A stretch of DNA of 33,102 nucleotides from an uncultured Lachnospiraceae bacterium. GTDB lineage: Bacteria; Bacillota; Clostridia; Lachnospirales; Lachnospiraceae. The notes beneath the pieces are model-generated. The model made no database searches and was not told the DNA's origin. It saw nothing but the letters and a program-made list of their open reading frames with translations. Below are positions 7,789 to 15,717 of the stretch, in pieces (position 1 is the first letter of the stretch; each line of letters starts with the position of its first letter). Location: NCBI GenBank assembly GCA_910586005.1, contig CAJUHG010000027.1, positions 1-33,102 on the forward strand, in the 5' to 3' direction. A program made the position numbers and the translations under genes.

Positions 7789-9231
7789 ATGGAACAGAAA
7801 ACACTTCGAGAGGAAGATATTTACCGATTTGTGGATGCAGCTTTGGAGATTATTATAAGATTTGACAGGACAGGTAAAGTATTGTTTGGAAATAAACAAG
7901 CAAAAGAAGATCTGGGATATGGAGAAGAATTAGTGGGACTTAGTTTTTTTACATTGTTTCCAACAGAATTACAACAAGATATGAATCATTCAGAAAATTT
8001 TATAGAAATTATGACATGTATGAAGGAAAGTATGATGTATCGTAAAAATGGAACTTGTTTTCCAGTCCGTATGACTACTATAGTAGAAGGGGAACAAAAT
8101 CTACTTTTTGCCATTAACGTTGCAAAACGAATTGAAACCGAGAGAAAACTTGTTCGTATGAAAGAAGAAATGGAAGAGACAATTAAGGTAAGAAATGAAT
8201 TTGTAGCAAATGTAACTCATGAATTGCGAACTCCAGTGAATGGCATTAAAGGACATGTAAATAATATGTTAGAAGAAGGAGTAACAAATGATCAAAAGCG
8301 TATTCTAGATATTATTACACGTTGTTGTGAAAATATGTCTGCAATTATCAATAATATTCTAGATTTTTCCAAACTAGAAGCTGGAAAATTTACTCTTGAG
8401 CAAAAAGAGTTTGATTTTTATCAAATGGTAAATCATGCGGTGGAAACAAATATTACAGCGATTAATTCGAAAGGTTTACATATAATGGTAAATATTGACA
8501 AGACAATTCCTACTTATTTAATTGGAGATGAATTGCGTTTAACACAAATTCTCAATAATCTTTTGTCTAATGCAGTGAAATTTACTAGTGTAGGATATAT
8601 CAATATAGAAGTAACAAAAACAGTACAATTTGATGATGAGATTGAATTGTTTTTTGTAGTGTCTGATACAGGGATTGGAATTTCTCAGGAAGAAAAGGAT
8701 AAATTATTTAAAAGTTTTTCTCAAGTGGATGCTTCTATTACTAGAAAGTATGGAGGCACTGGATTGGGGCTTAATATTACAAAACAGTTAGTGGAACTTA
8801 TGCATGGAAGTATACATCTTGATAGTGAAAAAGGAAAAGGAAGTAGCTTTTCTTATTCTGTAAGACTACATGTAGCACAGAATAAGAAAGAAGAAAATAA
8901 AGTTCGTGAACGATTTGAATTTATCAATCAAAATCAGGATATGTCAAGATATGAGAACATTGGTGAACTCTTCCGATTTGGAAGTACCGAAAATATAGCA
9001 GAAATGCAAAGTAAAATGGAAAAATTGATTATATGTATGGAAGTGGGAGCATGGGACAAGGCGGAAACTTTTGCACATAATATCAAGGCATTGGTAGAGC
9101 AGGCACCTCAAGATGTGAAAAAGGCTGCTTTTCGTCTAGAGATGAATGTAAGGAAAGAAAAGTATGACAAGAGCATGGAGCAGTATAATAATTTGAAAGC
9201 TTTATTTGAGGAAAATATCGGAGGAATATAA
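7789..9231 (+). CDS. PAS-containing sensor histidine kinase with C-terminal HPt-like domain
   Basis: The 480-residue kinase has no membrane segment. A PAS-like domain spans about residues 10-115. The phosphoacceptor helix contains His144 (NVTHELRTPV). The ATPase part has the N-box (LNNLLSNAVKFT), the G1 motif (DTGIGIS) and the G2 motif (GGTGLGL). Residues about 395-478 form a helical domain with AHNIKAL (His430), which resembles a histidine phosphotransfer domain. The protein has no receiver domain, so phosphate would have to go to a separate regulator, most simply the next gene, whose start lies two bases after this stop. It heads the operon behind a consensus promoter. The input signal is unknown. 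Confidence 0.9.
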   Translation: MEQKTLREEDIYRFVDAALEIIIRFDRTGKVLFGNKQAKEDLGYGEELVGLSFFTLFPTELQQDMNHSENFIEIMTCMKESMMYRKNGTCFPVRMTTIVEGEQNLLFAINVAKRIETERKLVRMKEEMEETIKVRNEFVANVTHELRTPVNGIKGHVNNMLEEGVTNDQKRILDIITRCCENMSAIINNILDFSKLEAGKFTLEQKEFDFYQMVNHAVETNITAINSKGLHIMVNIDKTIPTYLIGDELRLTQILNNLLSNAVKFTSVGYINIEVTKTVQFDDEIELFFVVSDTGIGISQEEKDKLFKSFSQVDASITRKYGGTGLGLNITKQLVELMHGSIHLDSEKGKGSSFSYSVRLHVAQNKKEENKVRERFEFINQNQDMSRYENIGELFRFGSTENIAEMQSKMEKLIICMEVGAWDKAETFAHNIKALVEQAPQDVKKAAFRLEMNVRKEKYDKSMEQYNNLKALFEENIGGI

Positions 9232-9233
9232 GA

Positions 9234-10322
9234 ATGGAAAATATTGAAAAATCTGGTACAGTGCCACAGATTTTAATTGTAGATGATGTAGATGCAAATT
9301 TGATGATTTTAGAGAACATTATTGAAGAGATGGGATATGTTCCATATTGTGCATTAAGTGCAAATGAAGCTACAACTTTACTTGCAGAACGATTACCACA
9401 ACTGATTCTTTTAGATGTGTTTATGCCTGAAATGGATGGATATGAATTTTGTGAACGGTTAAAAGAAAATCCAATTACTAGGGATATCCCAATTATATTT
9501 ATTTCAGCGGCAGATTCTAGCGAAGATAAAGTAAGAGGATTTAAATTAGGGGCAGTTGATTATATTGGAAAACCTTTTGAAGTAACAGAAGTTACCATGC
9601 GTGTTAGAAATCATTTGAAAATTTATGAGATGCAACAAGAATTGGAATTGAGTAATCGTCGTTTGCATAGTGTAATTAGTAGTCAAGCAAGAAGAATTGA
9701 AGATGAACAGAAAAATATTTTGTATGCACTTGCGACCCTAACGGAAGAAAAGGATACAGATGTACAATATCATTTGGATAAAGTTTCTTATAATTGTCGG
9801 CTGCTTGCCCAAAGTCTTCAGTTTAGTCCAGAATTTTCAGAAGAAATATCAGAAAGTTTTATCAATACGATAGAGGTGGCGGCTAGATTACATGATATTG
9901 GAAAAATTCAGACTCCCTGTAATATTTTAATGAAACCAGAAGTTTTCGAAATAGAAGAAATGAAAATTATAAAGCGTCATGTAGAGCAAGGGACAGAAAT
10001 ATTAGAACGTGTATATGCAAGTATGCCTGAAAATAGTTTTTTACCTATGGCAATTGAAATTGTCCGTTGTCATTATGCCAGATGGGATGGAAATGGATAT
10101 CCTGAAAACATTAATGGGAAAGATATTCCATTATCAGCAAGAATTGCCATAATTGTAGATACTTATGATATTTTGATAGGAGAAGGAAGCTCTAAGAGTA
10201 ACTATAATAAAGAAGAAAGCCTTGATTTTATTAAGAAGGGGAGCGGAATATTGTTTGATCCAGAGATTGTAGATGTGTTTTTAAAAATACAAAAACAGCT
10301 AGTCCCCAGATTTGACAAATAA
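9234..10322 (+). CDS. Response regulator with HD-GYP domain (putative c-di-GMP phosphodiesterase)
   Basis: The receiver domain (about residues 12-128) has the acidic pair DD at 17-18, phosphoacceptor Asp61 (LLDVFMPEMDG) and Lys113 (GKPF). After a coiled linker comes an HD-GYP domain (about 165-355): H180, HD at 220-221 (LHDIGKI), H249 (RHVEQGTEIL), H280 followed by DGNGYP (285-290), and D309 (VDTYD). These are the expected metal and GYP residues, so cyclic-di-GMP hydrolysis is plausible. One difference from the canonical form is CHY where many members have HHE. A GGAGG inside the end of the kinase gene serves this start, so the pair is translationally coupled. It is the likely partner of the kinase. 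Confidence 0.88.
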   Translation: MENIEKSGTVPQILIVDDVDANLMILENIIEEMGYVPYCALSANEATTLLAERLPQLILLDVFMPEMDGYEFCERLKENPITRDIPIIFISAADSSEDKVRGFKLGAVDYIGKPFEVTEVTMRVRNHLKIYEMQQELELSNRRLHSVISSQARRIEDEQKNILYALATLTEEKDTDVQYHLDKVSYNCRLLAQSLQFSPEFSEEISESFINTIEVAARLHDIGKIQTPCNILMKPEVFEIEEMKIIKRHVEQGTEILERVYASMPENSFLPMAIEIVRCHYARWDGNGYPENINGKDIPLSARIAIIVDTYDILIGEGSSKSNYNKEESLDFIKKGSGILFDPEIVDVFLKIQKQLVPRFDK

Positions 10323-10662
10323 AGCTGAATATAGTACCATAAACGATAAGGTATAGATAATATAAAATCTGATAGAAGTTTATCTTGGAGCTAATAAAAT
10401 TTCCATTTTTATTCCCACGAACAATAAGTTAAATAGTCGCACTTATGCGAATTTTAGCAGATGGTGCGAGGGGCCAATACTAAGCAGTTTGCTGTATGAC
10501 AAGTTTGACAATCCATTTGTTTGCTGTGGAGTATTTGAATTTTGATAAGTTATAACAAAATCGGGAGTAAAACTCCCTCTGAGATAGCCTTTGACAAATA
10601 CAAAAATAAATGATTCTTAACAAGAATGTCAAAGTGCCCTTGAAGTGATAGGAGTAAGTAAG
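10323..10662 (+). promoter_or_regulatory. 340-base structured intergenic leader before cheR
   Basis: No convincing gene lies here. TCGCA (10437-10441) can pair with TGCGA (10446-10450), or TCGCAC (10437-10442) can pair with GTGCGA (10464-10469); the two are mutually exclusive. AATACT (10476-10481) can pair with AGTATT (10530-10535). GGGAGT (10563-10568) pairs with ACTCCC (10572-10577) around AAA. CTTTGACA (10589-10596) pairs with TGTCAAAG (10627-10634), and ATTCTT/AAGAAT (10613-10627) lies inside it; the last stem ends about 15 bases before the cheR ribosome binding site. I found no promoter with both boxes. It may be a cis-regulatory RNA; its class is unknown. Confidence 0.4.
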
Positions 10663-11466
10663 ATGATTACGGAGCAGGAATTTCATCGGATTGTAGTTTA
10701 TGTAAAGCAGAAGTATGGCATAGATCTTAGCGGAAAACAAATATTAGTAAATGGAAGAATGGAAAATTATCTTCTGCGAAATGGCTACAGTGGATATGAT
10801 GAGTATATGACAAAAGTGGAGAAAAATCCCAAAGGTGAGGAAGCGCGTAATTTAATTAATGTATTGACTACAAATCATACATATTTTATGCGAGAGTTTG
10901 AACATCTAGATTATTTAAGGCGAATAGTGCTTCCACAGATTAAGAAAAAAGAAGAAGTAACAAAAGATATTCGTATTTGGTCAGCAGCATCTTCTACTGG
11001 GGAAGAACCATATACAATTGCTATGGTATTGAAAGATTATTTCGGTCTAGAGCATAATAAATGGGATACTAGGGTGCTTGCAACAGATATTTCTACTAGG
11101 GTATTGGAGCTTGCTCAAAGGGGAATATATTTGAAAGAGCAATTAGATCCATTGCCTGAAAATTGGCGTAGGCGTTATTTTGCTAGAGTTAATGAATTGG
11201 AATATCAGGTAAAACCAGAATTAAAGAGGGAAGTTATTTTTAGACAATTCAATCTAATGAATCCTTTTCCATTTCAAAAAAAATTTCATGTAGTATTTTT
11301 GCGAAATGTTATGATTTATTTTGATGATGATACAAAACGTCAGCTTCTCCGAAGAGTTTATGATTATCTGGAAACAGGCGGTTATTTGTTTGTGGGAACT
11401 ACAGAATCTATTGATAGAAGAGGAATTAATTTTCAATATGTAGAACCTTCTATATATCGTAAGTAA
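10663..11466 (+). CDS. cheR: CheR chemotaxis protein methyltransferase
   Basis: CheR methylates glutamates of chemoreceptors using S-adenosylmethionine. The 267-residue protein has the N-terminal helical domain, the TTNHTYFMRE motif near residue 72, and the SAM-binding loop WSAASSTGEEPYTIAM near residue 107. The C-terminal half has VVFLRNVMIYFDDDTK and YLFVGTTES, both typical of the family. I chose the ATG at 10663 because GATAGGAG sits eight bases upstream; a GTG six codons earlier is possible but has no site. It acts with CheB, encoded next, to set adaptation. Confidence 0.95.
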   Translation: MITEQEFHRIVVYVKQKYGIDLSGKQILVNGRMENYLLRNGYSGYDEYMTKVEKNPKGEEARNLINVLTTNHTYFMREFEHLDYLRRIVLPQIKKKEEVTKDIRIWSAASSTGEEPYTIAMVLKDYFGLEHNKWDTRVLATDISTRVLELAQRGIYLKEQLDPLPENWRRRYFARVNELEYQVKPELKREVIFRQFNLMNPFPFQKKFHVVFLRNVMIYFDDDTKRQLLRRVYDYLETGGYLFVGTTESIDRRGINFQYVEPSIYRK

Positions 11467-11467
11467 A

Positions 11468-11505
11468 CATAATATGCCTGTTTATACAGGCGTCACCATA
11501 TTATG
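11468..11505 (+). other. Compound hairpin between cheR and cheB
   Basis: CATAATATG (11468-11476) pairs with CATATTATG (11497-11505), and inside it GCCTG (11476-11480) pairs with CAGGC (11487-11491) around TTTATA. The structure fills more than half of the 66-base gap. It has no T-tract after it, so it may stabilise or process the mRNA and is unlikely to terminate transcription. Confidence 0.5.
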
Positions 11506-11532
11506 AAAGTATAAAGAAAGCAGGAAGACAGG

Positions 11533-12555
11533 ATGCGTAAAATCAGAGTATTAGTAGTAGATGATTCCATGCTATTTCGTAATCTGTTGGTACAGAGCTT
11601 GAATGAAGACCCATACATAGAAGTGGTGGCACAAGCAGGAGATGCTTATGCAGCAAGAGATGCAATTTTACAGTATCGACCTGATGTAATGACATTGGAC
11701 GTAGAAATGCCAAGAATGGGTGGAATAGAATTTTTAAGAAAGCTGTTGCCACAATATCCATTGCCCGTTGTAGTAATTAGCGCAATGGATGCAAAGGTAT
11801 TTGATGCCATAGAAGCAGGCGCAGTGGATTTTGTTTGTAAGCCTAGCACCATAGATCGTGAAAAAGTTAGCTCCTTTTTAAGAAAAGAATTAGGAACTAA
11901 AATTAAGATTGCATCTACTGTTAAGGTTGGAAAAATGAAACGTCCGGAAGCATTTCCGGTAAATCATTTAACTACATTAAAAAGTAATATGGTTATTGCC
12001 ATAGGAGCTTCCACAGGTGGAACAGAAGCAATATATGATGTAGTACGTCAGTTCCGAAAGGATATTCCAGGTGTTGTAATTGTGCAACATATGCCACCAG
12101 GCTTTACAGAAATGTATGCCAATAGATTAAATAATCAATGTCAAGTAGCAGTGAAAGAAGCAGTTACTGGAGACAGAGTATTACCAGGACAGGTATTGAT
12201 TGCACCTGGTGATAAACAGATGCGCCTAGTGAAAGTAAATGGTATGTATCAAGTAGAATGCAGATTTGGAGAAAAAGTAAGTGGACATTGTCCTTCTGTA
12301 GATGTATTATTTCAATCTGTAGCAAAGACTGCAAAAAAAGATGCAGTTGGTGTAATACTTACTGGCATGGGTGGTGATGGAGCAAAGGGATTGTTAGAGA
12401 TGAGAAAAGAAGGAGCAATTACCATCGGTCAGGATGAGGCTAGTTGTGTAGTGTATGGTATGCCTAAAGTTGCTTATGATATTGGTGCAGTTCAGTATCA
12501 GATGGAGCTTTCAAATATAGCAAATAAAATATATAATGTTTTAAAAGCCAACTAG
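11533..12555 (+). CDS. cheB: CheB protein-glutamate methylesterase/deamidase
   Basis: CheB removes methyl groups from chemoreceptors when phosphorylated by CheA. The 340-residue protein has a receiver domain (residues 4-120; DD at 10-11, phosphoacceptor Asp56, KPST at 103-106) and a C-terminal methylesterase domain. The catalytic triad is visible as Ser160 (IGASTGG), His186 (VQHMPPG) and Asp282 (TGMGGDGAKG). The start at 11533 follows a purine-rich AGGAAGACAGG. Length and domain order are typical. A CheY-like gene follows 17 bases later. Confidence 0.97.
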   Translation: MRKIRVLVVDDSMLFRNLLVQSLNEDPYIEVVAQAGDAYAARDAILQYRPDVMTLDVEMPRMGGIEFLRKLLPQYPLPVVVISAMDAKVFDAIEAGAVDFVCKPSTIDREKVSSFLRKELGTKIKIASTVKVGKMKRPEAFPVNHLTTLKSNMVIAIGASTGGTEAIYDVVRQFRKDIPGVVIVQHMPPGFTEMYANRLNNQCQVAVKEAVTGDRVLPGQVLIAPGDKQMRLVKVNGMYQVECRFGEKVSGHCPSVDVLFQSVAKTAKKDAVGVILTGMGGDGAKGLLEMRKEGAITIGQDEASCVVYGMPKVAYDIGAVQYQMELSNIANKIYNVLKAN

Positions 12556-12572
12556 AAAGGAGAGTAGAGTTT

Positions 12573-12965
12573 ATGAAAATTTTACTGGCAGAAGATGATT
12601 TTGCAAGCCGCAAATTCATGACAAATTATCTAGAAAAATATGGAGAATGTGATATTACTGTAGATGGTGAAGAAGCAGTAGATGCATTTTTAATGGCTCT
12701 AGATGATGATGAGCCATATGATCTAATATGCTTAGATGTAATGATGCCTGTGCTAGATGGTTATCAAGCATTAAAGGCAATTAGAGATATTGAGAGGGAA
12801 CGTGGGATTAAGGGTAATGATTGTGTAAAAATTATTATGACCACTGCATTGAATGAGGAAAGAAATGTAAAAAAGGCATTTGAGATGGGATGTACCGTAT
12901 ATTCTGGAAAACCTATCGACTTGCAAAAATTTGAAATGATTTTAAAGAAGTTGGAATTGATATGA
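12573..12965 (+). CDS. cheY: CheY-like single-domain response regulator
   Basis: The 130-residue protein is a lone receiver domain with EDD at 7-9, phosphoacceptor Asp55 (CLDVMMP), Thr in IIMTTAL and Lys in SGKPID. It would carry CheA phosphate to an output device. Its position between cheB and cheA makes CheY the natural call, but no flagellar motor gene is near, so its target may be something else. The start follows GAAAGGAGAG. Loop 3 is slightly long (ERERGIKGND), as in some stand-alone regulators of clostridia. Confidence 0.85.
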   Translation: MKILLAEDDFASRKFMTNYLEKYGECDITVDGEEAVDAFLMALDDDEPYDLICLDVMMPVLDGYQALKAIRDIERERGIKGNDCVKIIMTTALNEERNVKKAFEMGCTVYSGKPIDLQKFEMILKKLELI

Positions 12966-13023
12966 TGGCAGCAGGAGGAAATGATTTGAAAAAATACAGT
13001 AGGAAGAGAGGGGGACTAAAATA

Positions 13024-15159
13024 ATGGCAGAAGATTTTAATACAGACAGTATGCTAGATATGTTTTTGTATGAGAGTGAACAGCTTTTAGAAAATCTACA
13101 AAATACTGTACTGGAGAAAAAAGATGAAGATTGTTTTGATGAAACCTCCATCAATGAAATTTTTCGTGTCATGCATACCATAAAGGGATCTTCAGGTATT
13201 ATGATGTATGAGAATATCACAAAGGTGTCTCATAAGTTGGAAGATGTTTTTTATTATCTAAGAGAGTCCCATCCAGAAAATGTTCCACATTTGGAACTAG
13301 TAGACCATGTTCTTGATGTATCTGATTTTATTACAGGAGAATTAGATAAGATTAAAGAAGGTGAAACACCAGACGGTGATGAAAGTAAGATTGTAGAAGA
13401 AATTGATAAATTTTTAAAGAAAATCAAAACGGGGATAGAAGAAAAAGGAAAAGAGTTGCCACCAGAAAATACTTATGTGGCACCCAGCCAATTTTATATT
13501 GCCCCTACTGGAAATGAAAGTTATAAGTATTACAAAGCTTCTATTTATTACAGAAGTGATACACAAATGTGTAATATTCGTGCTTATACAGCAGTATTTT
13601 CACTAAAAGAAGTTACAGAGGATATGGAATATATTCCTGATGATATTATTACAAATGAAGAAAGTGGAACTACAATTCTAGAAGATGGTTTCCATATGTT
13701 GATTAAGTGCCAATGTTCTAAAGAAGAAATAGAAAATGCTATTGGTGATACTTCAGGAATGGAACGAGTGGAAATCAATGAATGTACACAACAAGAATTT
13801 GAAATGGGATTCCATGATCGAGGACAGGAACCAATTATTATTGAATTAGATGATAAAGATAAAAAAGAAGCTGGTAATAAACAGGAGAAAAAAGAGCCTG
13901 CACCTGGTGATTATGTAATCAAGGGAAAAGAATCAGGAAAAGGAAAGAAATTAGCAAAGAACCAGCCGAAACCTTCTCCAAAGCAATCTTATATCAGTGT
14001 GAATGTTGAAAAAATGGATGCTTTGATGGATATGATTGGAGAACTTGTTATCTCAGAAGCAGTTGTGTTACAAAATCCTGATTTGAAAGTGCCAGGTCTG
14101 GATTTAACAAATTTCCAAAAAGCAGCAAGTCAACTTTCTAAAATTACAACCGAACTTCAAGATGTTATTATGTCTATGCGTATGATGCCATTGACTAATA
14201 CCTTCCAAAAAATGAATCGAATTGTATTTGATGTGTCTAGAAAATTGGGTAAAGATATTGAATTGGAAGTAATTGGAGAAAATACAGAAGTTGATAAAAA
14301 TATTATTGAACATATTTCTGACCCTCTAATGCACTTAATACGTAACTCTGTAGATCATGGAATTGAGGCAAAAGAGGATCGTATTGCCGCTGGAAAGAAT
14401 CCAAAAGGAAAAATTACCTTAGAAGCTAAGAATGAAGGTGGAAAGGTATATATTATTGTTAGAGATGATGGTAAAGGTCTAAATAAACAAGTTCTATACA
14501 ATAAAGCAAGCAAAAATGGTTTAATTGGAAATCGTGCTATGTCAGATTTTACAGATAAAGAAATTTATCAGTTTATTACTTATGCAGGTTTTTCAACAAA
14601 AGAGCAAGTAACAGAGTATTCTGGACGTGGCGTTGGAATGGATGTAGTAGTAAAAAATATACAATCCATTGGTGGCAAATTAGAAATTGACAGTATGGAA
14701 GGTGTCGGTTCAGAAATGACGATGAAGATTCCATTGACCTTAGCAATTATCAATGGAATTGTGATGCAAGTAGGTAACTCTACATTTGTAATAGAAACAA
14801 ATGCGGTAAAAGAATTTGTAAGAATTACAAGAGAAATGATTGTAAAAGAGCCAGATGGAGAAGAGTATGTAATGCTTCGAGGTGAGTGCTATCCATTTAT
14901 TAGATTGAATGAAATGTATCATCTCTTAGGGTCAAATACAGATATTGAAGATGGTATCGTAGTAGTATTAGAACATGAAAATAAATATATCTGTGTATTT
15001 ATCGATCAGTTGATTGCAGAACAGGAAATTGTAGTAAAACCAATTCCTTCTTATGTAAGAAAAGTACAAGGACTTTCAGGATGTACCCAGCTTGGTGATG
15101 GAAGCATTGCATTGATTCTAGATATTGCAGGATTAATTGCTGGACAGGAAAGGAGTTAA
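13024..15159 (+). CDS. cheA: CheA chemotaxis histidine kinase
   Basis: The 711-residue kinase has all the CheA parts. P1 (about 1-135) carries His51 in MHTIKGSSG. A P2-like regulator-binding domain covers about 160-265. A Lys/Glu/Pro-rich linker follows, then the P3 dimerisation helices from about 325 (SVNVEKMDALMDMIGELV). The P4 ATPase has HLIRNSVDHGIE, RDDGKGL and GRGVGMDVV. The P5 CheW-like domain starts near 575. It phosphorylates the CheY-like protein and CheB in response to receptor state. GAGAGGGGG precedes the start. cheW begins three bases after its stop codon, with its binding site inside cheA. Confidence 0.97.
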   Translation: MAEDFNTDSMLDMFLYESEQLLENLQNTVLEKKDEDCFDETSINEIFRVMHTIKGSSGIMMYENITKVSHKLEDVFYYLRESHPENVPHLELVDHVLDVSDFITGELDKIKEGETPDGDESKIVEEIDKFLKKIKTGIEEKGKELPPENTYVAPSQFYIAPTGNESYKYYKASIYYRSDTQMCNIRAYTAVFSLKEVTEDMEYIPDDIITNEESGTTILEDGFHMLIKCQCSKEEIENAIGDTSGMERVEINECTQQEFEMGFHDRGQEPIIIELDDKDKKEAGNKQEKKEPAPGDYVIKGKESGKGKKLAKNQPKPSPKQSYISVNVEKMDALMDMIGELVISEAVVLQNPDLKVPGLDLTNFQKAASQLSKITTELQDVIMSMRMMPLTNTFQKMNRIVFDVSRKLGKDIELEVIGENTEVDKNIIEHISDPLMHLIRNSVDHGIEAKEDRIAAGKNPKGKITLEAKNEGGKVYIIVRDDGKGLNKQVLYNKASKNGLIGNRAMSDFTDKEIYQFITYAGFSTKEQVTEYSGRGVGMDVVVKNIQSIGGKLEIDSMEGVGSEMTMKIPLTLAIINGIVMQVGNSTFVIETNAVKEFVRITREMIVKEPDGEEYVMLRGECYPFIRLNEMYHLLGSNTDIEDGIVVVLEHENKYICVFIDQLIAEQEIVVKPIPSYVRKVQGLSGCTQLGDGSIALILDIAGLIAGQERS

Positions 15160-15162
15160 GCC

Positions 15163-15666
15163 ATGGCAGAAGAATTTCAGGATGAGTTAGAAGAACTACA
15201 CGAAATGGAAGAAGATGCACAAAAAGGAATGTTTATGACATTTCGTATAGGAGACGAGTGCTATGGAATAGCAATCAATTATGTAAATGAAATTATTGGT
15301 ACTCAGGCAATTACTGCAGTTCCAGAGGTAGAAGATTATATTAAAGGTCTCATTAATATTCGTGGAAAAATTATACCAGTTATTGATGTAAAAGTACGTT
15401 TTAAACAAGATCCATTTGAATATACAGACCGTACTTGTATTATTGTAATCGATGTAAAAGGCACAATGGTAGGATTAATTGTTGAACAAATTGCAGGTGT
15501 TATTTCCATTGATGAGAAAAATATCATCCCGCCTCCTTCATTAAATCAATCCAGTTATGGAAAAGATAAGTATGTTTTTGGACTAATAAGGGTAGAAGAT
15601 GAAGTAAAATTGTTATTAGATCCAGAAAAACTTATTAGAGATGAAGAGCCCCTATCATTTGAGTAA
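15163..15666 (+). CDS. cheW: CheW coupling protein
   Basis: The 167-residue adaptor bridges receptors to CheA. After about 20 acidic residues it shows the CheW pattern: TFRIGDECYGIAINYVNEI, then VPEVEDYIKGLINIRGKIIPVIDVKVRF (about residues 46-78). AAGGAG at the end of cheA provides the binding site, so translation is coupled. The length is normal for CheW with a small acidic N-terminal extension. Confidence 0.96.
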   Translation: MAEEFQDELEELHEMEEDAQKGMFMTFRIGDECYGIAINYVNEIIGTQAITAVPEVEDYIKGLINIRGKIIPVIDVKVRFKQDPFEYTDRTCIIVIDVKGTMVGLIVEQIAGVISIDEKNIIPPPSLNQSSYGKDKYVFGLIRVEDEVKLLLDPEKLIRDEEPLSFE

Positions 15667-15717
15667 GAATAAATATAGAAATAGTAAGATGGAAGATAGG
15701 CCAAGGAGGAAAAAGTG

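Noticed and set aside
10480..10740. An 86-codon open frame on the minus strand across the cheR leader and the start of cheR
   Set aside because: It overlaps cheR antisense, has no convincing ribosome binding site and its translation looks like no family; the region is better explained as a leader.
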